Origin: Pelagibacteraceae bacterium
GTDB taxonomy: Bacteria > Pseudomonadota > Alphaproteobacteria > GCA-002720895
Assembly (NCBI GenBank): GCA_002717245.1
Contig: PBCY01000019.1
Span: 83,970-139,778 of the forward strand
Length of the DNA stretch: 55,809 nucleotides
Reading direction: 5' to 3'
Under the pieces are notes generated by a model. The model ran no database searches. It was not told the origin of the DNA and saw only the letters and a list, made by a program, of their open reading frames with translations. The translations under genes and the position numbers were made by a program. This document shows positions 38,687 through 49,143 of the stretch, piece by piece. The stretch's first letter is position 1. Every line of letters starts with the position of its first letter.

Positions 38687-39462
38687 TTTTTTTTTATCAA
38701 ACTAATTTTTCCACTATTTGTTGTTGAATTCTTAGCAAATGATTTTGGAATTCTTCCTGCTAAAAAAGCACTTCTTCCTGCTTCAATAGCTTTTGACATT
38801 GCACTTGCCATTAATATTGGATCATCTGCTTCTGCGACAGCTGTATTTAATAAAACTCCATCACAGCCAAGTTCCATTGCTATAGCAGCATCTGAAGCAG
38901 TCCCAACACCTGCATCTATAATTACTGGAACAGTTGATTTCTCTACAATTATTTTAATATTATTTTTATTAAGCACTCCTAAGCCTGATCCAATAGGAGC
39001 TGCTAAGGGCATGACAGCAGCACATCCTATATCTTCTAATTTCTTACAAACTAGTGGGTCATCAGTACAATAAGGTAAAACATTAAATTTTTTCTTTACT
39101 AATTCTTTTGCTGCAGGAATAAGATTTTCTGTATCAGGCAATAAATCTTCATCATTTCCAATAACTTCAAGTTTAACAAAATTAGTTTTTAATGCTTCTC
39201 TGGCTAATTCAGCAGTTAAAACCGCTTCTTTAACAGTGTAACAACCAGCGGTATTTGGTAAAATAAAATATTTTTTTTTTAAAATATCTACAATATTTTC
39301 ATTATATTTTTTTAAACTTATTCTTCTAATTGCAACAGTTACAATTTCGGTTTTAGCAATTTTTAATGACTCAAGCATTACTTGATAATTTGGATACCTA
39401 GAAGTACCCATTAATAATCTTGATTTAAATTTTTTTTTAGCTATCAAAAAAAAATCATCCAT
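38683..39462 (-). CDS. thiG: Thiazole synthase
   Basis: [87 protein letters not shown]. Confidence 0.96.
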   Translation of the reverse strand: MDDFFLIAKKKFKSRLLMGTSRYPNYQVMLESLKIAKTEIVTVAIRRISLKKYNENIVDILKKKYFILPNTAGCYTVKEAVLTAELAREALKTNFVKLEVIGNDEDLLPDTENLIPAAKELVKKKFNVLPYCTDDPLVCKKLEDIGCAAVMPLAAPIGSGLGVLNKNNIKIIVEKSTVPVIIDAGVGTASDAAIAMELGCDGVLLNTAVAEADDPILMASAMSKAIEAGRSAFLAGRIPKSFAKNSTTNSGKISLIKKN

Positions 39463-39466
39463 TTAT

Positions 39467-39673
39467 TTATCCTCCTTTTAAAGGATGAACTATTTCAATT
39501 ATATCACCAGTCTTTATTTTAAAATTTTTCCAATTATTTTTTTCAACTACTTCTTCATTTACCGCAATAGCAATAGTTCTTTTTTTTACTATATTAATTT
39601 CATTTAAAACTTTTAATAAAGTTTCAGATAAACAAGAATATTTTTTTCCGTTAATAGTTATTATTTTTTTCAT
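39467..39673 (-). CDS. thiS: Sulfur carrier protein ThiS
   Basis: 68 aa beta-grasp protein ending in VHPLKGG; between thiO and thiG. Confidence 0.92.
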   Translation of the reverse strand: MKKIITINGKKYSCLSETLLKVLNEINIVKKRTIAIAVNEEVVEKNNWKNFKIKTGDIIEIVHPLKGG

Positions 39674-39675
39674 TA

Positions 39676-40794
39676 TTAAATTATAAATCTTCCTGGTTTT
39701 AAATTATTAAAATCATTCTCTATTTTACCTTTTAAATAATAATTTTGTATAACGTTAGAAGTTAAAGGTGCTAAAAGTATGCCATTTCTATGATGTCCAG
39801 TTGCATATATTAATCCTTTTATTTTTTTTGAAGGTCCAATAATTGGGGCTTCATCTCTTGTTGTAGGTCTTAAACCAGACCATGACTCAACAATTTGTAA
39901 ATCTTCTATTGCAGGCAATATATCTCTAGCAATCTTTAATAAATTATAGACACCTCCAGCTGTCAAATTTTTATCAAACCCCATTTCTTCCTCAGTAGCG
40001 CCAATAATTAAATCGCCATTATCTCTAGGAACTAAATAAACGTTTTCTCTCCATAAAATATGTTGTAAAAATGATAATTTTTTTGGAACTTTAAGACAAA
40101 TTATTTGTCCTTTTACTGGTCTTATAGGTGCTTCATTTAATTCAATATTATTAATTTTATTTGTCCATGCACCAGAACAAATAATTATATCTTTTGTTTT
40201 AATTGTTTCTTTTGTCTTTGTTCTTATACCAACAACTTGATTTCTGCTAGTAATTATTTCTTTAACTTCTGTATTTTCTTTAAAAATACATTTTTTTTTA
40301 TTTTTTTTTAAGATTGTTATTAAAGCATCAATCATATATCTATTATTTACGTGATGATCGTCCGGAGAAAAAAAGCCAGATATTATATTATTAGAAACAA
40401 ATGGTTCTTTCTTTCTAATATCATCTCCTTTAAGCCAACTAATATTAATATTATTTTTTTTTAAAAAATTATAATTATTCTTTAATTTTTTTTCTTCATA
40501 ATGATCGCAAGCAACCATTATTGTTCCTTCTTTTCTATAGCCAATACTTTTTCCAGACTTGTTCTCAAGTTCCTGAGCAAATTTAGGCCATGCACAATGA
40601 CTTTTTTCAAAAATAGGTAATAATTTTTTTTCACTTGGTCTTAAATCTAACCTTCCGGATAACATTCCAGCGGCTGCCCAGCTAGCTTCTTTACCCAAAT
40701 TATTCTTATCAACAATTATTACTTTTTTTCCAATGCTTGTTAATCGCCAAGCGATCGTCAAGCCTATTATTCCGCCTCCAATTATTAAAACCAT
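39676..40794 (-). CDS. thiO: Glycine oxidase
   Basis: VLIIGGGIIGLTIAWRL, LGKEASWAAAGMLSGR, VESWSGLRPTTRDEAPIIG, TGHHRNGILLAP. Confidence 0.92.
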   Translation of the reverse strand: MVLIIGGGIIGLTIAWRLTSIGKKVIIVDKNNLGKEASWAAAGMLSGRLDLRPSEKKLLPIFEKSHCAWPKFAQELENKSGKSIGYRKEGTIMVACDHYEEKKLKNNYNFLKKNNINISWLKGDDIRKKEPFVSNNIISGFFSPDDHHVNNRYMIDALITILKKNKKKCIFKENTEVKEIITSRNQVVGIRTKTKETIKTKDIIICSGAWTNKINNIELNEAPIRPVKGQIICLKVPKKLSFLQHILWRENVYLVPRDNGDLIIGATEEEMGFDKNLTAGGVYNLLKIARDILPAIEDLQIVESWSGLRPTTRDEAPIIGPSKKIKGLIYATGHHRNGILLAPLTSNVIQNYYLKGKIENDFNNLKPGRFII

Positions 40795-40859
40795 TGTCGT
40801 ATGTTAAAGTTATGTTACATTATTATCCAACTTAATAATTATATATTTTTTTATACATA

Positions 40860-42071
40860 ATGGACTATAAAAAATTTTTTTCTAATTCAATAGATGCTTT
40901 AAAAAAGTCTGGAGAATATAGAATTTTTAGAGACATTGGAAGAATATCAGGTTCTTTTCCTAACGCAAAATATAACGATTTAATTAGAAAAAAAAATATA
41001 ATTGTTTGGTGTAGCAATGATTATTTAGGTATGGGACAACATCCATTTGTAATAGAGGCAATAGAAAGAACTATGAAAGAAATTGGTGGTGGGTCTGGTG
41101 GCACAAGAAATATATCAGGGACAAATCATTATCATATTGCTTTAGAAAATTTGATCTCTGAAATACATGAGAAAGAAGCTTCTTTAATTTTTACGTCTGG
41201 TTATGTTGCAAATGATTCTGCATTAAGCATTTTAGGATCAAAATTAAAAGATTGTGCAATATTTTCTGATGAAAAAAATCATGCTTCAATGATAAACGGT
41301 ATAAGAAATAGTAAAGCTGAAAAATTTATTTTCAAACATAATGATTCCAAACATTTAGAAGAACTTTTAAAAAAAGTTGATGTCAATAGACCAAAAATAA
41401 TAGTTTTTGAATCTGTTTACTCAATGGATGGTGATTTTACTCCAATTGAAAAGTTTGTAAATCTTGCAAAAAAATATAATGCATTAACATATCTTGATGA
41501 AGTACATGCGGTAGGCTTGTATGGTTCATATGGTGGCGGAGTTGCACAAGAACAAAAAATAATGCATGAAATTGATATTATAAATGGTACCTTAGCAAAA
41601 GCTTTTGGTCTAATAGGAGGATATATATCTTCTAATAGAAATATTATTGATTTTGTAAGAAGTTACTCTCCAGGATTTATATTTACAACTTCAATTCCTC
41701 CTGCTATTGCAGCTGGTGCTATAGCAAGTATTAATTATGTTAAAAATAATCAACAACTAAGATCTAAATTAAAAGAAAAATGCTTATTAATTAAAGAAAA
41801 GTTATTAGCAGCAAACATTCCTTTTTTAAAGACTAAAAGTCATATAATTCCATTAATTATAGGAGATAGTAAATTATGTAAAAAAGCTGCTGATGAATTA
41901 TTAGAAAAACATAATGTTTATTTGCAGCCAATAAATTACCCTACTGTCCCTAGAGGTGAAGAAAGATTAAGAATAACTCCTTCCCCATTGCACACTGATC
42001 AAATGATAGATGACCTAATAAATGCTCTTATATTTACTTGGAAAAAATTAAAATTAAACAAAGCGGCTTAA
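40860..42071 (+). CDS. hemA: 5-aminolevulinate synthase
   Basis: NIIVWCSNDYLGMGQHP, GSGGTRNISGTNHYH, ESVYSMDGDFTPI, YLDEVHAVGLYG, NGTLAKAFGLIGGYI. Confidence 0.96.
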   Translation: MDYKKFFSNSIDALKKSGEYRIFRDIGRISGSFPNAKYNDLIRKKNIIVWCSNDYLGMGQHPFVIEAIERTMKEIGGGSGGTRNISGTNHYHIALENLISEIHEKEASLIFTSGYVANDSALSILGSKLKDCAIFSDEKNHASMINGIRNSKAEKFIFKHNDSKHLEELLKKVDVNRPKIIVFESVYSMDGDFTPIEKFVNLAKKYNALTYLDEVHAVGLYGSYGGGVAQEQKIMHEIDIINGTLAKAFGLIGGYISSNRNIIDFVRSYSPGFIFTTSIPPAIAAGAIASINYVKNNQQLRSKLKEKCLLIKEKLLAANIPFLKTKSHIIPLIIGDSKLCKKAADELLEKHNVYLQPINYPTVPRGEERLRITPSPLHTDQMIDDLINALIFTWKKLKLNKAA

Positions 42072-42125
42072 AAAATATACTAAAATTAAATTATAAAATT
42101 ATTATCTATTATTTATAATAGAATT

Positions 42126-42938
42126 ATGAATATTTCTTCATTAATGAAAGATAAAAAAGGATTAATTATGGGTGTTGCCAATGATAGATCAATAGCCTGG
42201 GCAATAGCTAAAACTTTACATAAATCAGGAGCGCAAGTAGCTTTAGCATATCAAGGAGAAGCTTTAAAAAAAAGAGTTTACCCTTTAGCAGATGAAATTA
42301 AATCTCCTTTAATTCTGGAATGCAATGTAGAAGATGAAAAAGATATTATTAAAATGTTTAAAGAAATTAAAAAAAAATGGAAAAGTATTGATTTTATAGT
42401 CCATGCTATTGCATTCTCAAATAGAGAAGAATTAAAAGGAAAATATTTGAATACATCAAAAGAAAATTTTAAAAAAACCTTAGATGTATCATGTTATTCT
42501 TTTACCTCGGTAGCAAGAGAAGCAAGTAAAATTATGAATAATGGAGGATCGTTACTAACCTTATCTTATTTTGGATCCGAAAAATTTATGCCTCATTATA
42601 ATGTTATGGGTATTGCAAAATCTGCTTTAGAAGCAAGTATAAAATATTTAGCAAAAGATTTAGGTAAAAAAAAAATTAGAGTAAATGCTTTATCGCCTGG
42701 GCCTATAAAAACTCTTGCTGCATCAGCAATAGGAGACTTTAGCTACATTCTAAAATGGAATGAAAATAATTCTCCTCTAAAAAGAAATATTACATTAGAT
42801 GACATATCAGGTTCAGCAATATATCTTTTAAGTGATCTTTCTTCTGGAGTTACTGGAGAAATTCATCACGTTGATTCAGGATATAATATAATAGGCATGA
42901 AAGATACAGATTCGCCTGATATATTTGAAAAAAAATAA
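42126..42938 (+). CDS. fabI: Enoyl-[acyl-carrier-protein] reductase (NADH)
   Basis: [71 protein letters not shown]. Confidence 0.96.
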   Translation: MNISSLMKDKKGLIMGVANDRSIAWAIAKTLHKSGAQVALAYQGEALKKRVYPLADEIKSPLILECNVEDEKDIIKMFKEIKKKWKSIDFIVHAIAFSNREELKGKYLNTSKENFKKTLDVSCYSFTSVAREASKIMNNGGSLLTLSYFGSEKFMPHYNVMGIAKSALEASIKYLAKDLGKKKIRVNALSPGPIKTLAASAIGDFSYILKWNENNSPLKRNITLDDISGSAIYLLSDLSSGVTGEIHHVDSGYNIIGMKDTDSPDIFEKK

Positions 42939-42940
42939 AA

Positions 42941-44026
42941 ATGCCAGGAAATAGTTTCGGAAAAATATTTAAATTTAGTACTTGGGGTGAAAGTCATGGG
43001 CCTGCTATTGGGTGTACTTTAGATGGCGTACCATCAAAAATAAAAATTACAGAAAAAGAAATACAATATTATCTAAACCAAAGAAAGCCTGGAAATAGCA
43101 AATTTGTTACCCAAAGAAAAGAAAAAGATAAAATAAAAATATTGTCTGGAGTATTCAATAATTTCACAACAGGAACTCCTATATCTTTTATAATTTATAA
43201 TGAAGATCAAAAATCAAAGGATTACGAAAAAATAAAAAATAAATTTAGACCAGGGCATGCTGATTATACTTATCAAGAAAAATATGGTATTCGTGATTAT
43301 AGAGGTGGGGGAAGGTCTTCTGCGAGAGAAACTGCTATGAGAGTGGCTGCTGGTGCAATAGCAAGAAAAATATTATCAAAAAAATTAGGTAAAAATTTTT
43401 CTATTAAAGGAGCTTTAATTCAAATGGGGTCTTTACATATAAATAGAGATAATTGGAACTGGGATTTTGTAAAAAAAAATCCCTTTTGGTGTCCTGATAA
43501 ACAAATGGTAAAAATTTGGGAAAATTATTTAACTCAAATTAGAAAAAATGGGTCATCTGTAGGAGCAATAATTGAATTACAAGCTACTGGGATCCCAGTT
43601 GGATTAGGTGAACCAGTATATGATAAATTAGATGCTGATATTGCAAAAGGTTTAATGAGTATAAACGCAGTTAAAGGAGTAGAAATTGGTAGCGGATTTG
43701 CTTCTGCTTTTATACCAGGAGAAGAAAGTTCAGATGAAATGTTTTTAAAAAAAGGTAAAGTAGAATTTAAATCAAACCATGCAGGTGGTATATTAGGAGG
43801 TATTTCATCAGGACAAAATATAATTACAAGATTTGTTGTAAAGCCTACAAGTTCAATATTAAAAACAAAAAAAACAATAACAAATAAATTAAAAAAAACA
43901 TCAATTTCAGTTGGCGGTAGACATGATCCGTGTGTTGGAATAAGAGCCGTTCCTATTGGTGAAGCAATGCTAGCATGTATTTTAGCTGATCATTTTTTAA
44001 GAAACAAAATTTTTCAATCAGAATAA
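42941..44026 (+). CDS. aroC: Chorismate synthase
   Basis: [76 protein letters not shown]. Confidence 0.97.
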   Translation: MPGNSFGKIFKFSTWGESHGPAIGCTLDGVPSKIKITEKEIQYYLNQRKPGNSKFVTQRKEKDKIKILSGVFNNFTTGTPISFIIYNEDQKSKDYEKIKNKFRPGHADYTYQEKYGIRDYRGGGRSSARETAMRVAAGAIARKILSKKLGKNFSIKGALIQMGSLHINRDNWNWDFVKKNPFWCPDKQMVKIWENYLTQIRKNGSSVGAIIELQATGIPVGLGEPVYDKLDADIAKGLMSINAVKGVEIGSGFASAFIPGEESSDEMFLKKGKVEFKSNHAGGILGGISSGQNIITRFVVKPTSSILKTKKTITNKLKKTSISVGGRHDPCVGIRAVPIGEAMLACILADHFLRNKIFQSE

Positions 44027-44027
44027 A

Positions 44028-45950
44028 TCAAGCTAAATCTATTTCTTTTTTTGAATAATTACTTCCAAGTGTCTGTAATGCACAATAAGCAATATCTTTA
44101 GCTAAAAGATTAGCTTCTTCGTATTGCTCTTCAGGTTTTCCGTGAGGTAAAAAGATATCTGGAAAAAATAAAGATCTAAATTTTAATGAACCATCTAGCA
44201 AAGTTTCATCACTTAAAAATTTTGCTACATGAGAAGAAAACCCTCCAATTGATCCCTCTTCAACTGTTATAAGAGTTTCATGCTCAATAGCTAACTGTTT
44301 TATTAATTTCGTATCAAGTGGTTTACAAAATCTTGCATCAACAATAGTGGTTGATAAACCTTTCGCGTTTAAAATATCAGCTGCTGCTATACACTCATAT
44401 AATCTTGCGCCGTATGACAATATAGCGATTTTACTTCCTTCATTTATAATTCTTCCTTTCCCAATTTCTAGTGGTATTCCTTCAGTAGGTATTTGAACTC
44501 CGATACCATCACCTCTAGGATATCTAAAAGCTGATGGACGATCATTAATTTGACAAGCTGTAGCCACCATATGAACTAATTCTGACTCATCTGATGGAGC
44601 CATTAAAACAAAATTTGGTAAACATCCTAAATAAGTGATATCAAAAGATCCTGCATGAGTTGCTCCATCTGCACCTACTTGTCCAGCTCTATCCATTGCA
44701 AAACGAACTGGTAATTTCTGGATTGCGACATCGTGAACAACTTGGTCATATGCTCTTTGCAAAAAAGTGGAATAAATTGTAGCAAATGGTTTAAAACCTT
44801 CAGTAGCAAGACCAGCGGCAAATGTTACTGCATGTTGTTCAGCAATTCCTACATCAAAACTTCTATTTGGAAATTCTTTTTGAAACAAATCTACGCCTGT
44901 TCCTCCTGGCATAGCTGCTGTAATTGCAACAACCTTTTTATCTTTTTTAGCCTCATTTATTAAACTATTTGCATAAACTTTTGTATAAGAAGGAGCTTTA
45001 GATTCTGATTTTTGCTGTACTCCTGTTGCTACATTAAATTTTCCTACTCCATGATATTTATCATCTGATTTCTCTGCAGGTTCGTATCCTTTACCTTTTT
45101 TTGTAACACAATGAATTAAAATTGGTCCTTTCTTATATTTTTTTGCATTTTCTAAAACTGGAATTAATGTATTCAAATTATGTCCATCTACAGGTCCTAC
45201 ATAAAAAAAACCTAATTCCTCGAAAAGTGTTCCTCCGGTTACAATACCTCTTGCAAATTCTTCTGCTTTTTTTGCAGCTTTGCCAATTCTATCTGGAAAT
45301 GTTTTTGAAACAATTTTTCCTCCTAAATCTTTTACAGATTGATAAGTGCCTGATGAAATTAGTTTTGAAAGATAATTGCTAAGCGCTCCTACTGGAGGAG
45401 CAATAGACATATCGTTATCATTTAAAATAACAACTAACCTAGATTTTTGTGAACCTGCATTATTCATTGCTTCATAAGCCATACCTCCGCTCATTGCTCC
45501 ATCACCAACAACACAAATTACATTATTTTTTTTTTTCATTAAATCCCTAGCTATAGCCATACCAAGTCCTGAAGACATAGCAGTTGATGCATGCGCTGCT
45601 CCAAACGGATCATATTCGCTTTCAGTTCTTTTAGTAAATCCATAAAGGCCATTTTTTTGTCTAAGAGTTCTTATTCTATCTCTTCTGCCAGTTAAAATTT
45701 TGTGCGGATAAGCTTGATGACCAACATCCCATACAAGTCTATCTTTAGGTGTATTAAATACGTAATGGATAGCAACGGTTAATTCTATAACTCCCAAACT
45801 TGCTCCCAAATGACCGCCTGTCACTGAAACAGCATCGACAGTTTCTTTTCTTAATTCATCTGCTAAATCAGTTAATTTATCTTTTGATAATTTTCTTAAA
45901 TCTGCAGGAAAATTTATTTCGTCTAACAAAGGTTTATTGTCTGATACCAT
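44028..45950 (-). CDS. dxs: 1-deoxy-D-xylulose-5-phosphate synthase
   Basis: [70 protein letters not shown]. Confidence 0.97.
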   Translation of the reverse strand: MVSDNKPLLDEINFPADLRKLSKDKLTDLADELRKETVDAVSVTGGHLGASLGVIELTVAIHYVFNTPKDRLVWDVGHQAYPHKILTGRRDRIRTLRQKNGLYGFTKRTESEYDPFGAAHASTAMSSGLGMAIARDLMKKKNNVICVVGDGAMSGGMAYEAMNNAGSQKSRLVVILNDNDMSIAPPVGALSNYLSKLISSGTYQSVKDLGGKIVSKTFPDRIGKAAKKAEEFARGIVTGGTLFEELGFFYVGPVDGHNLNTLIPVLENAKKYKKGPILIHCVTKKGKGYEPAEKSDDKYHGVGKFNVATGVQQKSESKAPSYTKVYANSLINEAKKDKKVVAITAAMPGGTGVDLFQKEFPNRSFDVGIAEQHAVTFAAGLATEGFKPFATIYSTFLQRAYDQVVHDVAIQKLPVRFAMDRAGQVGADGATHAGSFDITYLGCLPNFVLMAPSDESELVHMVATACQINDRPSAFRYPRGDGIGVQIPTEGIPLEIGKGRIINEGSKIAILSYGARLYECIAAADILNAKGLSTTIVDARFCKPLDTKLIKQLAIEHETLITVEEGSIGGFSSHVAKFLSDETLLDGSLKFRSLFFPDIFLPHGKPEEQYEEANLLAKDIAYCALQTLGSNYSKKEIDLA

Positions 45951-45969
45951 AGATGAATATTATATTAAA

Positions 45970-46857
45970 TTATTTATTTCTTTCTACAATAAATCTTGCT
46001 ATGTCCCTCAGCATATCAGCTTTTTGATCAAAAACTCCTAAATGTTTAATTGCCTGATTAGCAAGAAATTCTAATTGTTTTTTTGCCCTATCTTTTCCTA
46101 AAATCGATACAAAGTTTTTTTTTCCAGCCTTTTTATCTTTATTAGCTTTTTTACCCAATTTTTTTGTTGTACTTGTTGCATCTAATAAATCATCTCTAAT
46201 TTGATAGGCCAAACCAATATCGTGTGCAAAACCTTGTAATGCAAATTTAAATTTTTTTTCTGCTCTACCTAAAATTGATCCAGAATTACATGCAAATGCA
46301 ATTAATGCCCCTGTTTTTAATCTTTGAATTCTTGTAATAACTCCAATTCCTAATTTTTTATTTTCTGCCTCAATATCCATCATTTGCCCTGTAACCATTC
46401 CACTTGTGCCAGCTGCTTTTGCTAATTCATTAATTAATTCACATCTAATTCTTGGATCGCTATGAGTTAAGTTATCAGATAAAACTTGAAAAGATAATGT
46501 AAGCAAAGCATCGCCAGCAAGAATTGCTGTAGCTTCGTTAAATTTTTTATGAGTTGTAGGTAGTCCTCTTCTTAATGAGTCATTATCCATAGATGGTAAA
46601 TCATCATGTATAAGTGAATAAGCATGAATCATTTCAATCGAAGAAGCTACACGAAAAGCGTATTTTTCATCAACATCAAACAATTTAGATGATTGGATTA
46701 CTAAAAAAGGTCTTAACCTTTTTCCCATTGATAATATTGAGTAATTAATTGCTTCATAAAGTTTTTTTTCAATTCCTTTACCATTAGGTAAAAGAGATTT
46801 AATAGTTTTATCAACTTCCTTTTGAGCAAAACTTAAACTAGATTTTAAATCATCCAT
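45970..46857 (-). CDS. ispA: Farnesyl/geranyl diphosphate synthase (polyprenyl synthetase)
   Basis: GKRLRPFLV, HAYSLIHDDLPSMDND, LRRGLPTTHKKF, AYQIRDDLLD. Confidence 0.93.
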   Translation of the reverse strand: MDDLKSSLSFAQKEVDKTIKSLLPNGKGIEKKLYEAINYSILSMGKRLRPFLVIQSSKLFDVDEKYAFRVASSIEMIHAYSLIHDDLPSMDNDSLRRGLPTTHKKFNEATAILAGDALLTLSFQVLSDNLTHSDPRIRCELINELAKAAGTSGMVTGQMMDIEAENKKLGIGVITRIQRLKTGALIAFACNSGSILGRAEKKFKFALQGFAHDIGLAYQIRDDLLDATSTTKKLGKKANKDKKAGKKNFVSILGKDRAKKQLEFLANQAIKHLGVFDQKADMLRDIARFIVERNK

Positions 46858-46860
46858 TTT

Positions 46861-47097
46861 TTATTTTTTTTCTATTGAATCTTCTTTATTAATTTTTACT
46901 TCATCAATTTTTTTTTTTGCTTCTTTTAATTTTTGTTCACAATGTTTTTTTAACAAAACACCTTTATTATATAAATTCACAGCATCTTCTAGAGTTGAGT
47001 CACCATCTTCAAAACTTTGCGTTATATTTTCTAATTCTTCCAAAGCTTCCTCAAATGAAAGATTACTAATATTTTCTTTTATATCTTTATTACTCAT
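46861..47097 (-). CDS. xseB: Exodeoxyribonuclease VII small subunit
   Basis: LSFEEALEELENITQSFEDGDSTLEDAVNLYNKGVLLKKHCEQKLKEAKKKI. Confidence 0.95.
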   Translation of the reverse strand: MSNKDIKENISNLSFEEALEELENITQSFEDGDSTLEDAVNLYNKGVLLKKHCEQKLKEAKKKIDEVKINKEDSIEKK

Positions 47098-48020
47098 AAA
47101 ATTAATCCTTTAACATGTTCTAAACAACTCTCAGATAAAGCTTTTATATTATAACCTCCTTCTAAACATGAAATCAATTTACCTTTGCAATATTTAATTG
47201 ATAATTTGTTAAGCTCTTTTGTTATCCAATAAAAATCACTTTTTGTTAATCTAAAATCTGCTAATGGATCATCTATATGAGCATCAAATCCAGCAGATAT
47301 AAAAATAACATCAGGTGCAAATTTTTTTAGTTTTGGAAATATTATATCTTCATAAGATTTTTTAAATAACAAACTATTAGTGCCTGCAGGTAACGGTACA
47401 TTAATTATATTGTCGTTTATTCCTACCTCATCTTTAAATCCAGTTCCAGGAAAAATTCCTTCTTGATGAGTAGAAGCATAAAACATATTGGGATCATTCC
47501 AAAAAATTTTTTGTGTTCCGTTACCATGATGGACATCAAAATCAATTACAGCACATTTTTTAACTTTATATTTTAATTTTGCATAATACGCTGCTATTGC
47601 AACATTGTTAAAAAAACAAAACCCCATTGCTCTTTCTGGTTCTGCGTGATGTCCAGGCGGTCTTATGGGACAAAAAGCATTTTGAAATTTTTTTTCTAAA
47701 ACTAAATCAACTGCCATGCATACAGATCCTGTTGCTTTTAAAGCAGCTTCTAAACTATATTTGCTTAATATTGTGTCACCATCAATATTATATAAATTTT
47801 CATTAGGAGACATTTTTTTAATAATTGAAAAATGATCTTTTGAATGAACTTCGTATATATATTTTAAATCCACTTTATTGCTTTCAAACCATTTGATTTT
47901 ATTAGATTTGAAATTTTTTAGAGTCTTGTTTACAGCAATTAATCTTTCTTTACTTTCTGGATGATTTGTTCCTGTATCATGTAGAATACAATCTTTATGT
48001 GTTACAATAGCAGTGGACAT
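47094..48020 (-). CDS. Histone deacetylase-family / acetoin utilization-type deacetylase
   Basis: RPPGHHAEPERAMGFCFFNNVAIAA, VIDFDVHHGNGTQKIFW, ISAGFDAHIDDPLADFRLT. Confidence 0.92.
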   Translation of the reverse strand: MSTAIVTHKDCILHDTGTNHPESKERLIAVNKTLKNFKSNKIKWFESNKVDLKYIYEVHSKDHFSIIKKMSPNENLYNIDGDTILSKYSLEAALKATGSVCMAVDLVLEKKFQNAFCPIRPPGHHAEPERAMGFCFFNNVAIAAYYAKLKYKVKKCAVIDFDVHHGNGTQKIFWNDPNMFYASTHQEGIFPGTGFKDEVGINDNIINVPLPAGTNSLLFKKSYEDIIFPKLKKFAPDVIFISAGFDAHIDDPLADFRLTKSDFYWITKELNKLSIKYCKGKLISCLEGGYNIKALSESCLEHVKGLIL

Positions 48021-48077
48021 AATAAATAAATTTATCTTGAAAATACTTTAACTAAAATATTTATTGTTAAATAAATT

Positions 48078-49142
48078 ATGAAAAAAATTATCTTATTCAT
48101 ATTTATAATTATATTTATAAATTATAACACTGAAGTTTTACAGGCAAATACTGAAAAAGCAGTAAAAGTATCTGTAGAAATGGTGAAAAAAGAATTTATT
48201 AGCGAAACTTATATTGTTACATCTAGAATTGCGCCTTTTAAAAGTGATGCAATATCGGTTAAAAGTCCAGGTCCTATAGAAGATGTTTTTGTAGAAGTAG
48301 GAGATTTTGTAAAAAAAGGAGACATTTTACTTAAAATTGAAAATGATGAATTAGAAGCTGATAAAAATAATAAAGAAGGGGAATTGTCTGAAAGTTTAGC
48401 AAGATTAGAATTAGAAGAAAAAAAACTAGAAAGGTTAGAAGCACTGAAAAGCTCGCCATCTTTTAAAAAAGCAGAATATGAAGATCAAATAAATATTGTT
48501 AAAGCTGCGGAAGGTAATTTAATCAAAATTACTTCACAGTATAATAAAGCTAAAATAATATACGATGACGCTATTTTAAAAGCTCCTTATTCTGGAGTTA
48601 TTTCAAAAAGATTTGTTACTAAAGGAAACTATGTTAATACTGGAACTTCAGTTTTTGAATTAGTAAATAACGAAAGATTTGAAATAGAAGCAAATATACC
48701 AACGGACAAAATACCATTACTAGATAAAGAAAAGGAAGCGGAAATTATTTTTCCAGATGGAAGAATTTTAAAATCATCTTTTAGGTCAATTGTTCCAAAG
48801 GAAAATCCTAATACTAGAACTGTTATTGTAAGATTTAAACCTCTATTCAATCAAAAAAATTCTAATTTATTTATTGATCAAAATATGAACTTAAAAGTTA
48901 ATTTAAAATCAAAAAAACAAATAAAAACAATTATTAAAGATGCTTTATTAATTAAGAATGGTAATGTTGTTGTTTATGTTGTAGAAGATAATATTGCAAA
49001 ATTAAGACCTATTAAAACTGGAAATCCGTACCAAGATTCTATTGAGATTATAGAAGGACTAGATGAAGGAGAAAAAATTGTTACTAGAGGAAATGAAAGA
49101 TTAATACCTAATCAAAAAGTTGAAATAGAGGAAATTAACTAA
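48078..49142 (+). CDS. RND efflux periplasmic adaptor (HlyD/AcrA family)
   Basis: Signal peptide; biotinyl-lipoyl-like halves, coiled coil, DDAILKAPYSGVISKRFVTKGNYVNTGTSVFELV. Confidence 0.92.
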   Translation: MKKIILFIFIIIFINYNTEVLQANTEKAVKVSVEMVKKEFISETYIVTSRIAPFKSDAISVKSPGPIEDVFVEVGDFVKKGDILLKIENDELEADKNNKEGELSESLARLELEEKKLERLEALKSSPSFKKAEYEDQINIVKAAEGNLIKITSQYNKAKIIYDDAILKAPYSGVISKRFVTKGNYVNTGTSVFELVNNERFEIEANIPTDKIPLLDKEKEAEIIFPDGRILKSSFRSIVPKENPNTRTVIVRFKPLFNQKNSNLFIDQNMNLKVNLKSKKQIKTIIKDALLIKNGNVVVYVVEDNIAKLRPIKTGNPYQDSIEIIEGLDEGEKIVTRGNERLIPNQKVEIEEIN

Positions 49143-49143
49143 A

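Noticed and set aside
238-42071. bioF (238-1419) and hemA (40860-42071) as a duplicated gene
   Set aside because: They are ancient paralogues of the alpha-oxoamine synthase family with distinct contexts (next to bioD versus next to fabI/aroC), not a recent duplication.
42105-42122. Perfect palindrome TCTATTAT-TT-ATAATAGA just before fabI
   Set aside because: Short AT-only-like palindromes are expected often at this base composition; no second copy noticed.
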